Shown here: piece after piece, positions 14,202 through 21,590 of the stretch
How positions within the stretch are numbered: position 1 is the first letter of the stretch
How the letters are laid out: the number at the start of each line of letters is the position of its first letter
Origin: an uncultured Candidatus Saccharibacteria bacterium
GTDB taxonomy: Bacteria > Patescibacteriota > Saccharimonadia > Saccharimonadales > Saccharimonadaceae
Assembly: GCA_938046115.1 (NCBI GenBank)
Contig: CALIXX010000056.1
Coordinates: 1-21,801 of the forward strand
Direction: 5' to 3'
DNA length: 21,801 bases
Notes under the pieces: generated by a model
The model's database searches: none
What the model saw: the letters and a program-made list of their open reading frames with translations, nothing else
What the model was told of the DNA's origin: nothing
Translations under genes and position numbers: made by a program

Positions 14202-15977
14202 CTACTGCAGCGTACGCTTCACCAACTCGCGGGTGAAGAACTCGAGGGTATCGCCAATCTCGAGCTGGAGCTTCTTGCTGGTCGTGAGGTTGAGGCCACA
14301 GAGCTCACCCTCAAAAACTTCCTTGGCTTCTTGCTGCTGGCGCTGCACGCTGGCCACTGTGACTTCGGCGATTTGCTCCTCGCCGCGCACCACACGGGCC
14401 AGTAGCCCTGCCGTCACTTTACCCTTTGTCACTTGCCCACCGGCGATGACCGCATCGCGCATCGTCCGGAAGACACCCTTAATCTCCAGCTGGCCAATCT
14501 CCGTCTCCACCACCTCTGGTGCGAGCAGTGCTTCCATGCTGCTGCGTGCATCGTCGAGTAGCTCATAGATCACTTGGTAGCGGCGCACCGTCACCTTATC
14601 GCGCATTGCCAGGCGCTTGACGGCTGGTGGCAGGTCGACATTAAAGCCGTAGATAATTGCATTGCTACTACCCGCCAGGCGCACATCACTCTCAGTAATA
14701 TTGCCCACGCCGTGGCCAATGATCCGCAGCGTGATCGCCCCGCCCGTCTCCACTAGGCGCAAGCTATCCATCACTGAGGTAAGTGACCCCTGTACATCGG
14801 CCTTGACGATAACATCGAACTCCTGAGCATCATGCTTTTGCGTCATAAGCTTGAGCAAGTCAGCACCAGTCACATTGGTAGTAGCGGCGTTGCGCGCTTG
14901 GTCGAGCTTAGCCTTTTGCACGGCCAGGCGAGCTTCCTTCTCATTTTTGACCACTGTGAAGATATCACCAAACTGCGGCAATTCTTTAAAGCCCGTCACT
15001 GTTACTGGCGTAGCGGGTGTGGCTGCCTTGATAGCCACGCCAGTGTAATCGAGCAAAGTACGCACCTTGCCATAGGCCTGCCCTGCCACGAGGAAATGCC
15101 CCGGTGCCAAGCGGCCCTGCTCGATAAGCAAGTTCACCACCGAGCCACGACCCTTCTCCATATGCGCCTCGATGACGAGCCCCTCAGCCGGCACGTCCGT
15201 ATCGGCGCGGAGCTCTTCCATATCAGCTACGAGCAGGATGGTATCAAGCAGCTTATCGATATTTTGGCCAGTCTTGGCACTAATTGGCACCATAATGGTA
15301 TCGCCACCCCACTCCTCAGGGTTGAGGTGGTGCTCGCTAGCAAGCTGCGCTTTGACCATATCAGGGTTGGCCGTGTCTTTGTCGATCTTGTTGATGGCGA
15401 CGATAATCTTGGCATTGGCATCGCGCGCAAAGCGGATTGCCTCCACCGTCTGCGGCTTGACGCCGTCGTCGGCCGCCACAACGATCACCACCACATCGGT
15501 CAGTGCTGCACCGTGCTGACGCAATGCCGCAAAGGCCTCGTGGCCAGGAGTGTCGAGTAACGTCATCGTGCGGCCACCCTTTTGGGCTTGGTAGGCACTA
15601 ATGTGCTGGGTAATACCACCAGCCTCACCAGCAACTGTCTTCATCTTGAGGATGGTGTCGAGCAGCGTTGTCTTGCCGTGGTCAACATGCCCCATCACCG
15701 CCACAATTGGCGGGCGTGGTACTGCATTGCTCGACGGTTTATGCAGATGCTGCACAGTATGCTGCTCGGCGGCTTTGCGCTGCAGCGTCACTGCCAGGCC
15801 AAGCTCCTCCACGATAATCTCAGCAATCTCAAAATCAATCCGCTGATTGATCGTTACCGTAAAGCCATTCTTGAAGAGCTCGCCAATCAGCTTCGTGACC
15901 GGCAGATTCAGGGTTTGGGCCAGCTCACCAACGGTGATCGAATCGGCAATGACCAACACTTTTTCAGACTGACTCAT
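14202..15977 (-). CDS. infB: Translation initiation factor IF-2, short form
   Basis: A 591-residue GTPase that delivers initiator fMet-tRNA to the 30S subunit. An N-terminal IF2_N-like winged domain (~1-65) follows the pattern LVIADSITVGELAQTLNLPVTKLI. G-domain motifs: GHVDHGKT (96-103), GGITQH (120-125), DTPGHE (142-147), NKID (196-199), SAKTG (233-237). Domains II, III and the C-terminal fMet-tRNA-binding domain fill the rest, ending VKRTLQ. The long variable N-terminal arm of E. coli IF-2 (890 aa) is absent. ATG 15977 is set by AGAAAGGAG 7 nt upstream; the GTG two codons earlier is unlikely. A CCGGC/GCCGG hairpin (15995-16008) lies between rpsA and this ribosome site. Confidence 0.96.
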   Translation of the reverse strand: MSQSEKVLVIADSITVGELAQTLNLPVTKLIGELFKNGFTVTINQRIDFEIAEIIVEELGLAVTLQRKAAEQHTVQHLHKPSSNAVPRPPIVAVMGHVDHGKTTLLDTILKMKTVAGEAGGITQHISAYQAQKGGRTMTLLDTPGHEAFAALRQHGAALTDVVVIVVAADDGVKPQTVEAIRFARDANAKIIVAINKIDKDTANPDMVKAQLASEHHLNPEEWGGDTIMVPISAKTGQNIDKLLDTILLVADMEELRADTDVPAEGLVIEAHMEKGRGSVVNLLIEQGRLAPGHFLVAGQAYGKVRTLLDYTGVAIKAATPATPVTVTGFKELPQFGDIFTVVKNEKEARLAVQKAKLDQARNAATTNVTGADLLKLMTQKHDAQEFDVIVKADVQGSLTSVMDSLRLVETGGAITLRIIGHGVGNITESDVRLAGSSNAIIYGFNVDLPPAVKRLAMRDKVTVRRYQVIYELLDDARSSMEALLAPEVVETEIGQLEIKGVFRTMRDAVIAGGQVTKGKVTAGLLARVVRGEEQIAEVTVASVQRQQQEAKEVFEGELCGLNLTTSKKLQLEIGDTLEFFTRELVKRTLQ

Positions 15978-16029
15978 ATACACACTCCTTTCTGCCGGCC
16001 ACAGCCGGTCATCTTTTGTAGTTTACTGG

Positions 16030-17094
16030 TTATTTTTTCTTGTCAGCGAGGCTTAGGCTCACTTTGTGCGCATCTTTGTCGATGTCGAGAATGACAAAGC
16101 TCTTGCGCTCATTGAGGGTAAAGACCTTCTCTGGGTCGGCACCGCCGCTGCCCAGCTCGCTCACGTGCACCAGCGCTTCGACTGCTGGGCTAATCTGGAC
16201 AAAGGCACCATATGGGGTAATGCGCGTGACTGTGCCCTCAATGGTCTGGCCCTTGGTGAATTGATCCACCTCATCAAGCCATGGATCCTTGGTGAGCTGC
16301 TTCATACTTAGGCTTAGGCGATCTTTGTCGATGCTAATGATCTTCGCCTCAACGCTCTGACCGACCTTCACGTAGTCGGCTGGGTTGTTGACGCGCTCCC
16401 AACTAATCTCTGAGATGTGGATAAGCCCCTCGATCCCTTCGACATTTACGAAGACGCCAAAGTCCACCACACCAGTCACGACACCCTTGACGGTGTCGCC
16501 AACCTTGAGCTTCTCAAAGTGAGCAGCCAGGCCATCCTTGATGGCTTCCTTCTCGCTAAAGATCAGTTTATTGGCCTTGCGGTCGCAGTCGAGGATGCGC
16601 ACCTTGAGCGTCTGGCCCACCAGTGTGTTGAGCCGTGCCAAGATCTCATCCTTATCGGCACCACCCACCCGTGGGTAGTGCTCGGCCGACAGTTGCGACA
16701 CTGGCAAAAAGCCCCGCACACCTTCGTACTCAACCAGCATACCACCGCGGTTAGCGTCGTATGGCGCTACCTCGATGATCTCGCCGGCATCCAGCTTAGC
16801 CATCGCTTCTTCCCAGCCACGATCTTTGGCTGCTTTGCGTAGGCTCAATAGGCTATAGCCATTCTCGAGCTCGCTATCTACCACACTGGCTGTTACTTCA
16901 TCACCAACTGCTAGCGTCTTGGCCGGGCCAATCTCGCGCCGTGGCACATAGCCAACCCCTTGCGGGCCTAGGTCTACTAATACATCTCGTTTGCGCACCG
17001 ATAATACGCGGCCAGTTACGACCTCGCCGGTTACTAGTTGCTTGACGCCGTCGCCAGCGAGCAAATCATCCATTGTTAAGGCTTGTGTTGCCAT
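16030..17094 (-). CDS. rpsA: Ribosomal protein S1, four S1 repeats
   Basis: A 354-residue protein with four S1 (OB-fold) RNA-binding repeats at roughly 20-85, 100-185, 190-270 and 275-354. The third and fourth are the most typical (KGVVTGVVDFGVFVNVEG; EGTVTRITPYGAFVQISP). E. coli S1 has six repeats in 557 residues; four is usual in Gram-positive and reduced lineages. S1 binds mRNA to the 30S subunit, which may matter here given the leaderless genes. It is followed 52 bp later by infB on the same strand, an apparent two-gene translation operon. ATG 17094 is preceded by AAGAGGAG at a longer than usual distance (~15 nt). Confidence 0.94.
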   Translation of the reverse strand: MATQALTMDDLLAGDGVKQLVTGEVVTGRVLSVRKRDVLVDLGPQGVGYVPRREIGPAKTLAVGDEVTASVVDSELENGYSLLSLRKAAKDRGWEEAMAKLDAGEIIEVAPYDANRGGMLVEYEGVRGFLPVSQLSAEHYPRVGGADKDEILARLNTLVGQTLKVRILDCDRKANKLIFSEKEAIKDGLAAHFEKLKVGDTVKGVVTGVVDFGVFVNVEGIEGLIHISEISWERVNNPADYVKVGQSVEAKIISIDKDRLSLSMKQLTKDPWLDEVDQFTKGQTIEGTVTRITPYGAFVQISPAVEALVHVSELGSGGADPEKVFTLNERKSFVILDIDKDAHKVSLSLADKKK

Positions 17095-17169
17095 AAGTCT
17101 TGGTACAGACTCCTCTTATTAATTATATTATGAGACACGCCGCCTTATCGCGACGCACCATTCCTCTGT

Positions 17170-17198
17170 ATTATACACAAAGTCGCTGCAAGCGTCAA
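17170..17198 (-). promoter_or_regulatory. Near-consensus promoter of rpsA-infB
   Basis: Minus-strand TTGACG (17193-17198), 17 bp, TATAAT (17170-17175) with an extended TGTG in front. The leader is about 70 nt and contains a 12-codon frame (starting MVRRDK) and a second TATAAT close to the gene. This is among the strongest promoters in the window, as expected for a ribosomal protein. Confidence 0.8.
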
Positions 17199-17233
17199 AA
17201 CCTGGAGCTTCTCAGCCTCACCTCTATAAATAA

Positions 17234-17446
17234 TCAATCCAAACAGATAGCCCACGCAGCACACTCATCGCACCAAAAGTACTCGTAAATCACAGAACTT
17301 GCCGCCCCACAGTCGCTGGCCTCTAGATATTCTCTTGTGCGATAGGTTTGCTGTTGTATCTCCAAATCATAGATAAGGTTTAACGGCTTCGGCTCAGCAG
17401 CCCGGGGATACCAGGCTGTCTGCCTCGGCCTGCTCCTCTCACTCAT
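17234..17446 (-). CDS. Small Cys/Trp-containing hypothetical protein
   Basis: A 70-residue protein, no family recognised. It starts MSERSRPRQTAWYPRAAEPK, has a mixed middle with QQQTYRTREYLEAS, and ends with a cluster DCGAAS then FWCDECAAWAICLD. The CxxC (CDEC) with neighbouring Cys suggests a possible metal site. ATG 17446 is preceded at 4 nt by a TGTGCTATATA box, so the transcript may have virtually no leader; the longer frame from 17470 would include this box. The coding potential looks moderate only. Confidence 0.5.
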   Translation of the reverse strand: MSERSRPRQTAWYPRAAEPKPLNLIYDLEIQQQTYRTREYLEASDCGAASSVIYEYFWCDECAAWAICLD

Positions 17447-17529
17447 GTTATATATAGCACAAACTATCATGCAGTTATATACACAACGATGCTATAATCA
17501 CAACACCTATATTACCTCTCTCAAATGAC

Positions 17530-17558
17530 AATTACCCCTGCTCTGCACAGGGGTAATT
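17530..17558. terminator. Bidirectional terminator-like hairpin
   Basis: AATTACCCCTG (17530-17540) pairs over 11 bp with CAGGGGTAATT (17548-17558), loop 7 nt. It lies downstream of the LPQTG gene on the minus strand. The T-rich tail is broken on both strands, so termination may be partial. The core stem repeats that of 11066-11085. Confidence 0.65.
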
Positions 17559-17596
17559 ATTGTGTTATCTATGAAACAGCGTCGATGTTGTATATC

Positions 17597-18136
17597 TTAC
17601 AGCGCGGGTGTGCGCGACTTGCGATAGGCCAGTGCCACGCCAGCTAGGCTGCTCACTGCCACAACGGCTGCCAGGCTCTCGGCCGGGCCAGTTTGCGGCA
17701 AGGCGCTCACCTGCTGGGTAGATTGAGTTTGCGAAGGAGTACTGGAGCTAGTCGATGGCGTTGTGGTAGGCGTACTTGAGCTTTGAGACTGAGTTGATTG
17801 GCTTTGGCTTTGTGTAGTGGTGCTCGATGTGCCGCTGGTTGCACCATTGGTTGCAGTTGATGTAGTATTTTTCTTATCTTGCGACTGAGTTTCTTTCGTC
17901 TCTTTGCTCTTGCTGGTCTCTGTTGATTTACTGTTGAGGCTATCGACTAGCTTGTCGTTAGCGCTCTTATTGCTCTGGGTTGATTCCTTTTTCTTAGCGT
18001 CAGTGGTGGTAGTGCTTGCCACTTGCTGGGCGCTGCTGTTGTGGCTATTTTTGACGATTAAGACCCCGCCAACCAGTGCGAGTGTTAGCACTGTCCCGAC
18101 GACGACGTATCCGATAATTGATCCTTGCTGCTTCAT
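17597..18136 (-). CDS. LPQTG cell-wall-anchored surface protein with Ser/Thr stalk
   Basis: A 179-residue secreted-type protein. Residues ~7-28 are one hydrophobic helix (signal peptide or anchor) after MKQQGS. Residues ~30-145 are a Ser/Thr/Gln/Lys-rich stalk with TQSQSQ and TPSTSS repeats and no folded domain. LPQTG (146-150) is followed by a hydrophobic helix and the basic RKSRTPAL tail, the classical sortase sorting signal. It is therefore likely anchored to the cell wall, which fits a Gram-positive-type envelope; no sortase lies in this window. The stalk alone suggests a spacer or adhesion role. ATG 18136 follows GAAGG and a strong promoter; the longer frame from 18211 would include that promoter. 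Confidence 0.75.
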   Translation of the reverse strand: MKQQGSIIGYVVVGTVLTLALVGGVLIVKNSHNSSAQQVASTTTTDAKKKESTQSNKSANDKLVDSLNSKSTETSKSKETKETQSQDKKNTTSTATNGATSGTSSTTTQSQSQSTQSQSSSTPTTTPSTSSSTPSQTQSTQQVSALPQTGPAESLAAVVAVSSLAGVALAYRKSRTPAL

Positions 18137-18166
18137 TGCCAAACCTTCGTTTACGTTACTCTTTCT

Positions 18167-18195
18167 ATTATACCGTAATCGATCGCAAAACGCAA
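18167..18195 (-). promoter_or_regulatory. Promoter of the LPQTG gene
   Basis: Minus-strand TTGCGT (18190-18195), 17 bp, TATAAT (18167-18172), about 30 nt before ATG 18136. Confidence 0.65.
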
Positions 18196-18303
18196 CGCAC
18201 GGGCTGTACAAATCACCTATTATGCCACACCTCTTGCTCCACTCTTCTCAAAGCCCACCACACATCGATACTTCGCACCACCTACTAGGCATCGCGAGCG
18301 CGC

Positions 18304-18314
18304 TGTGCTACACT
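18304..18314 (+). promoter_or_regulatory. Extended -10 box upstream of the metallopeptidase gene
   Basis: TGTGCTACACT, identical to the box at 788-798. It would give a leader of about 80 nt before ATG 18404. No strong -35 hexamer is visible. Confidence 0.45.
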
Positions 18315-18403
18315 AATCATGACACGTACAATATACGAACAAATCATAATCTCTACCTCTGTCAAATCATGCGAAGTAATCATTGTTTCGCTCGCTGGTT
18401 CGC

Positions 18404-18919
18404 ATGCCGATAGACGTGTCTATATCGCCACCACGTATGCCACTCGATCAGCTCATCCCCTACCTCACTCAGCATGCCCATGCGTCAGGCCTTGCGCCAC
18501 TTTCTTTTCGCTCAAGCAGCCATTTTCATTGGCACTACCCAAGCCGCACGGTTTATTACGATCCGCACGATGCCCAGGCCACTGCCTACCTCCTCCACGA
18601 GTATGGCCATGCGCTCCTTGGGCACTGCGGCTATGCGCGCGATGTGCAGCTTGTTGCTATGGAGCGCGCAGCGTGGAATGCCGGCTGCCGAGTTGGGGCT
18701 GGCTGGCAAGTGACGGTCGACGACGAACTCATCGAATCTTCGCTCGACACCTACCGCGACTGGCTCCACGCCCGCTCGCGCTGCCCACACTGCAACGCGA
18801 CTGGCTTGCAGCGCAGCGACGGCACATACACCTGCCTCGCCTGCTTCACCCACTGGCGCGCCAACAGCGCCACTACCTGCCAACTTCGGCGTTATGTTGT
18901 AAAAGACACGATGATATAA
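18404..18919 (+). CDS. HEYGH zinc metallopeptidase with C-terminal zinc ribbon
   Basis: A 171-residue protein. The motif HEYGHALLGH (H65, E66, H69, then H74) is a gluzincin HExxH site; the preceding ATAYLL and the downstream ERAAW element (possible third ligand Glu) are like the ImmA/IrrE family of metallopeptidases that cleave phage or stress repressors. The C-terminal part has CPHC, then 13 residues, then CLAC, a two-CxxC zinc ribbon that could bind nucleic acid or protein. No signal peptide. A TTG at 18383 extends the frame; I prefer ATG 18404, and ATG 18437 is also possible. No repressor gene is adjacent, so the substrate is unknown. Confidence 0.75.
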   Translation: MPIDVSISPPRMPLDQLIPYLTQHAHASGLAPLSFRSSSHFHWHYPSRTVYYDPHDAQATAYLLHEYGHALLGHCGYARDVQLVAMERAAWNAGCRVGAGWQVTVDDELIESSLDTYRDWLHARSRCPHCNATGLQRSDGTYTCLACFTHWRANSATTCQLRRYVVKDTMI

Positions 18920-19060
18920 CTCGGCCTTATTGTCGCAGTGATTCTTGCACGCTGCTCGCCACTTCGTCCTCACGAGCATAATGCGGGAGAGTGTCGCTCA
19001 GACAGCCATAGCAGCAATGCAAAGCCACCACGCAAGAAAGCTGCAAAGCCCCAGCACCCA

Positions 19061-19092
19061 AAAACACCTCCCAGCTATATGGGAGGTGTTTT
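19061..19092. terminator. Strong bidirectional terminator
   Basis: AAAACACCTCCC (19061-19072) pairs perfectly over 12 bp with GGGAGGTGTTTT (19081-19092), loop 8 nt, with T-runs in both readings. It separates the convergent metallopeptidase and KGG genes. The stretch 18920-19060 holds nothing else I can support. Confidence 0.9.
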
Positions 19093-19112
19093 GAGCAGCG
19101 CTTGCGCCAGCT

Positions 19113-19355
19113 CTAGGCGGCGAGTGCAACGTCCGATTGCGGAGCAGCCGCGACAGCATCATCATCGGCCTTTTTGGTGCGGCGAGAGATTCGGCCGCCC
19201 TTGGCACCAGCCACGCGAGCGAGTTGCGGGTTGGCCGCAAAGCCGCCGGTGCGACCATTCTTGCCGCCCTTGGCGCCAATCTTGGCGTAGAAGTTAGGGT
19301 CTTTAGAGATGTTTTTTTGCGCAGCCTTCAGGCCGCCAGCTTTTGTTCCCGCCAT
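19113..19355 (-). CDS. KGG-repeat (YciG/Con-10-like) stress protein ending in DVALAA
   Basis: An 80-residue basic, glycine-rich protein with two KGG repeats: YAKIGAKGGKNGRTGGFAAN and RVAGAKGGRISRR. Such small proteins (YciG/GsiB/Con-10 type) are linked to general stress and desiccation and are thought to be largely disordered. It ends APQSDVALAA; the last six residues equal those of the DUF5663-like protein at 11114 with all six codons different. AAGGAG stands 7 nt before ATG 19355. It has a very strong promoter and a palindrome in the leader, suggesting high but regulated expression. Confidence 0.85.
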   Translation of the reverse strand: MAGTKAGGLKAAQKNISKDPNFYAKIGAKGGKNGRTGGFAANPQLARVAGAKGGRISRRTKKADDDAVAAAPQSDVALAA

Positions 19356-19422
19356 AGGGTTACTCCTTATTTATATATTTACCAGAGGTACGTTGCTAGT
19401 GTAGGCTAGCAAATCCTCGCTA

Positions 19423-19440
19423 CATACCATATATGATATG
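19423..19440 (-). promoter_or_regulatory. Palindrome in leader of the KGG gene, possible operator
   Basis: CATACCATATATGATATG is an 18-bp palindrome with one mismatched pair, just after the expected transcription start. TGATA/TATCA (19434-19445) overlaps it. Binding here would block early elongation. Confidence 0.35.
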
Positions 19441-19452
19441 TATCATGATTTA

Positions 19453-19481
19453 AATATAGCATACTGTATATGTTTTGTCAA
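19453..19481 (-). promoter_or_regulatory. Strong promoter of the KGG gene
   Basis: Minus-strand TTGACA (19476-19481), 17 bp, extended -10 TGCTATATT (box at 19453-19458). The leader is about 90 nt and is AT-rich. Confidence 0.75.
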
Positions 19482-19517
19482 CGTTTACATGAGCATTTTC
19501 AGATTGCATTATTGGTA

Positions 19518-19660
19518 TTGCATTTAAGACGCCTATGCTATATACTAAGTATTAGCTTTGGTTTGGGTCGTTTCCACCAAGGTCCACCACAACAATTCTC
19601 GTTTGCTGCGAGATTCGAGAATGAAAAATAACCCTGCGCATACAGGGTTATTTTGTTATC
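19518..19660 (+). ncRNA. Candidate small RNA with own promoter and terminator
   Basis: TTGCAT (19518-19523), 17 bp and TATACT (19541-19546) predict a start near 19553. Then come hairpin 1 (CTTTGGTTTGG 19556-19566 with CCACCAAGG 19574-19582, 2-nt bulge), hairpin 2 (ATTCTCG 19595-19601 with CGAGAAT 19616-19622), and a terminator (AAAATAACCCTG 19625-19636 with CAGGGTTATTTT 19643-19654). This gives an RNA of about 108 nt with no open reading frame of note. It is divergent from the KGG gene and convergent with the 19812 gene. No known sRNA family recognised. The remainder of 19661-19736 shows nothing. Confidence 0.55.
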
Positions 19661-19736
19661 TAGTACAGGTTTTCTATTCTTTTGAGACAGAGCCTTCGCT
19701 TATATAGGAAGGTATTAAGCAGACTTCTACCTAGCC

Positions 19737-19770
19737 AAAAAGGGTCGATACTGCACACGTCGACCCTTTT
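19737..19770. terminator. Bidirectional terminator
   Basis: AAAAAGGGTCGA (19737-19748) pairs over 11 bp with TCGACCCTTTT (19760-19770), loop 11 nt, and gives TTTTT on the minus strand. It ends the 19812-20543 gene. Confidence 0.85.
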
Positions 19771-19811
19771 GACACTTTGAGGATAGGCGCTGTATGCGTT
19801 CCTCGTTTTTC

Positions 19812-20543
19812 TTAGATCCAACTGCTATGCTGCACAGCTGCCACATGACCAATCTGGCTAATAGTACGAGGTCGAGAAGGATCATTACGCCGCTTTTCAG
19901 TGCGGCTATGATGCCGCTGAGACGCTTCGTGCCGCACAAGCTGTGGGTGGAGTATATTCATAACATTCATAGAATATGGCGATGCATTGCCTTGGGTTGG
20001 TCGAGCCTCATTGCTGCCATCATCCACTGCTGTACCCACTCCAAAGACCCCTATTGCATCCGGCGTAATTGTCAGTGCAGTTCGGCGATTCCGCGGGTCG
20101 GAGAGCGAGACGACTGGCTCGCCCAACGTGATAAATCGCATATCTGTGATGTGCGACATATCAATCAAGCTCATCTTGAGTGTATGACCCTCTGCTTTGC
20201 GTGGTATAGGCCCGCTATCGCTCTCATCACAGAGGTACAGAAGTGCACGATCGTGCTGCGTACTCACTGTTAGTGCATAGGGTGACTGCGTATCATACAT
20301 TGTATAGACAACACTCTCATCGGGCTGTGGCAGTAAAGCTGCTTCTCGCGCGACATCAATCTGCGTACCAGCTACACCCGCAACAAGCATCTCTTGCCCG
20401 TATGGGTTATCTCCTACTGGCGGCTCGAGTATTCGCTGACGTCTCGCAATCTCCCCTCTGTCATAATACAATACATCGCCTACCGAATGAATTGGTGGCT
20501 CACCATAGCGGCACTTGATTGATGGTGGTCGTTGTTCTGTCAT
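19812..20543 (-). CDS. Hypothetical protein, 243 residues
   Basis: A soluble protein with no recognised family. The first ~40 residues (MTEQRPPSIKCRYGEPPIHSVGDVLYYDRG) look like a polar, strand-rich start. The centre alternates strands with Tyr and Asp (SVVYTMYDTQSPYALTV; RALLYLCDESDSG) and a later DMRFITLGEPVVSLSD segment. The C-terminal 50 residues are His/Arg/Ser-rich and probably disordered. AAAGGAG lies 7 nt before ATG 20543. A weak promoter candidate (TTGATG, 18 bp, GATAAC on the minus strand) lies near 20570-20600. A single-gene unit closed by the terminator at 19737-19770. Confidence 0.65.
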   Translation of the reverse strand: MTEQRPPSIKCRYGEPPIHSVGDVLYYDRGEIARRQRILEPPVGDNPYGQEMLVAGVAGTQIDVAREAALLPQPDESVVYTMYDTQSPYALTVSTQHDRALLYLCDESDSGPIPRKAEGHTLKMSLIDMSHITDMRFITLGEPVVSLSDPRNRRTALTITPDAIGVFGVGTAVDDGSNEARPTQGNASPYSMNVMNILHPQLVRHEASQRHHSRTEKRRNDPSRPRTISQIGHVAAVQHSSWI

Positions 20544-20759
20544 AAGAACACTCCTTTTTGGTTATGGTTATCACATCATCACTGCATTGCCATCAAGATA
20601 TTCATGACCTACTAGCGGTAGTGCCTCACTCATCCAAGATACCCCAAGCTGCAGAGCAAGCACCCCTCTCTAGCGATTATACAATAGAATGGTACGTTTG
20701 TACCAAAAACGTTCTGGATTTTATAGAAAATGCACACTACTTTGGCGATTGATATATCA

Positions 20760-20792
20760 AAAACCAGCCTCACCTCTTTGATGGGCTGGTTT
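20760..20792. terminator. Terminator of the frameshifted gene
   Basis: AAAACCAGCC (20760-20769) pairs with GGCTGGTTT (20784-20792). The minus-strand reading ends in TTTTT. The stem CCAGCC/GGCTGG echoes 2712-2738. The rest of 20544-20759 contains a short GGTAC/GTACC hairpin and no gene. Confidence 0.75.
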
Positions 20793-20816
20793 GCGCTCGT
20801 TTCAATTAAAATAACG

Positions 20817-21037
20817 CTATCCTTGCTCGGCTTCTTCTGCCGACTTCAGCGCCTCAAGCCCCTCCAGCGTCCAGCCAATATAGCCCAGTGTTCGCGCCGC
20901 TTCGTTCGTCTTGCCGCTCTCATAGCTCTGGCTAGCTTGCGCCACCAGGTATTCCGGGTCACGCTCCGTATTGTATTCGCTAAGAGCTTCTGACTAGCAT
21001 ACTGTTTCTCCTGGTTTCTGTTGCTTAGATGCTCCAT
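20817..21037 (-). pseudogene. Small acidic protein gene with apparent frameshift
   Basis: The minus strand carries a protein-like frame ending at 20817 (TAG) that reads SEALSEYNTERDPEYLVAQ, then ASQSYESGKTNEAARTLGYI, then an acidic end EGLEALKSAEEAEQG. It has no start codon: a TAG (20994-20996) closes it upstream. The frame that does start, ATG 21037 (MEHLSNRNQEKQYAS), turns basic and unlike a real protein after this point. Joining them near 20988-20993 gives KQYAS-EALSEYNTERD, a plausible ~73-residue acidic, helical protein. So a 1- or 2-base indel or a programmed frameshift is likely. Family not recognised. AGAGAG just before the ATG is a weak ribosome site. Confidence 0.5.
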
Positions 21038-21264
21038 ATAAATCTCTCTGGATTTTGCAAGCAAGTAGCAAACTTCGCACCTATAACTACTGTCGAATCC
21101 GTTACTTCCCAACCTCTGTTACGTCTCACCGACAAAAGACACCAGCATGTTAATGAAAGTAGTAACGCGCGGCCAAAGTATCGTCCGAAGTATATTAGTA
21201 TCACATTTCAGCAAATCATACTGGCAAGCATCAAGTTATTAATAAAATCATCCCCAAAGATAAA

Positions 21265-21285
21265 AGCCACCCTGTTCGGATGGCT
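21265..21285 (-). terminator. Terminator of the rRNA operon
   Basis: On the minus strand AGCCATCC and GGGTGGCT pair (one U-G), loop GAACA, followed by TTTATCTTT, about 10 nt after the 5S 3' end. The stretch 21038-21264 upstream of it holds nothing else I recognise. Confidence 0.8.
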
Positions 21286-21293
21286 CTTATATA

Positions 21294-21404
<111 letters not shown>

Positions 21405-21590
21405 TGGGGGTTTAGACGCTTGGTTCCGATATATTTCCTCGGTGGGCCAAACCCCTGCTTCGATGTCCATCTGCACGGTATGGTAATGTACGTGTCAACG
21501 ATTGACAGTGGTGATATACACCAATCACTAGTTAAGTCTACCTCATCCACGCCACCAATGCAAGCATTAGCATCGTAGACAAGGACATAA
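21405..21590 (-). other. 23S-5S internal spacer
   Basis: About 185 bp without a tRNA. Near the 5S 5' end a GGTTTGG/CCAAGC pairing with CCGAGG/TATCGG inside is likely a processing stem that brings the 5S ends together. Nothing else recognised. Confidence 0.6.

Noticed and set aside
14832..15560. 242-codon plus-strand open frame
   Set aside because: Entirely antisense to infB, whose GTPase motifs are unambiguous.
3524..21110. Repeated motif ACCTCTGTTA / TAACAGAGGT at several spacers (for example 11753, 14035, 21110, 2537)
   Set aside because: It also occurs inside genes, in both orientations and without fixed position relative to promoters; too short and degenerate to claim.
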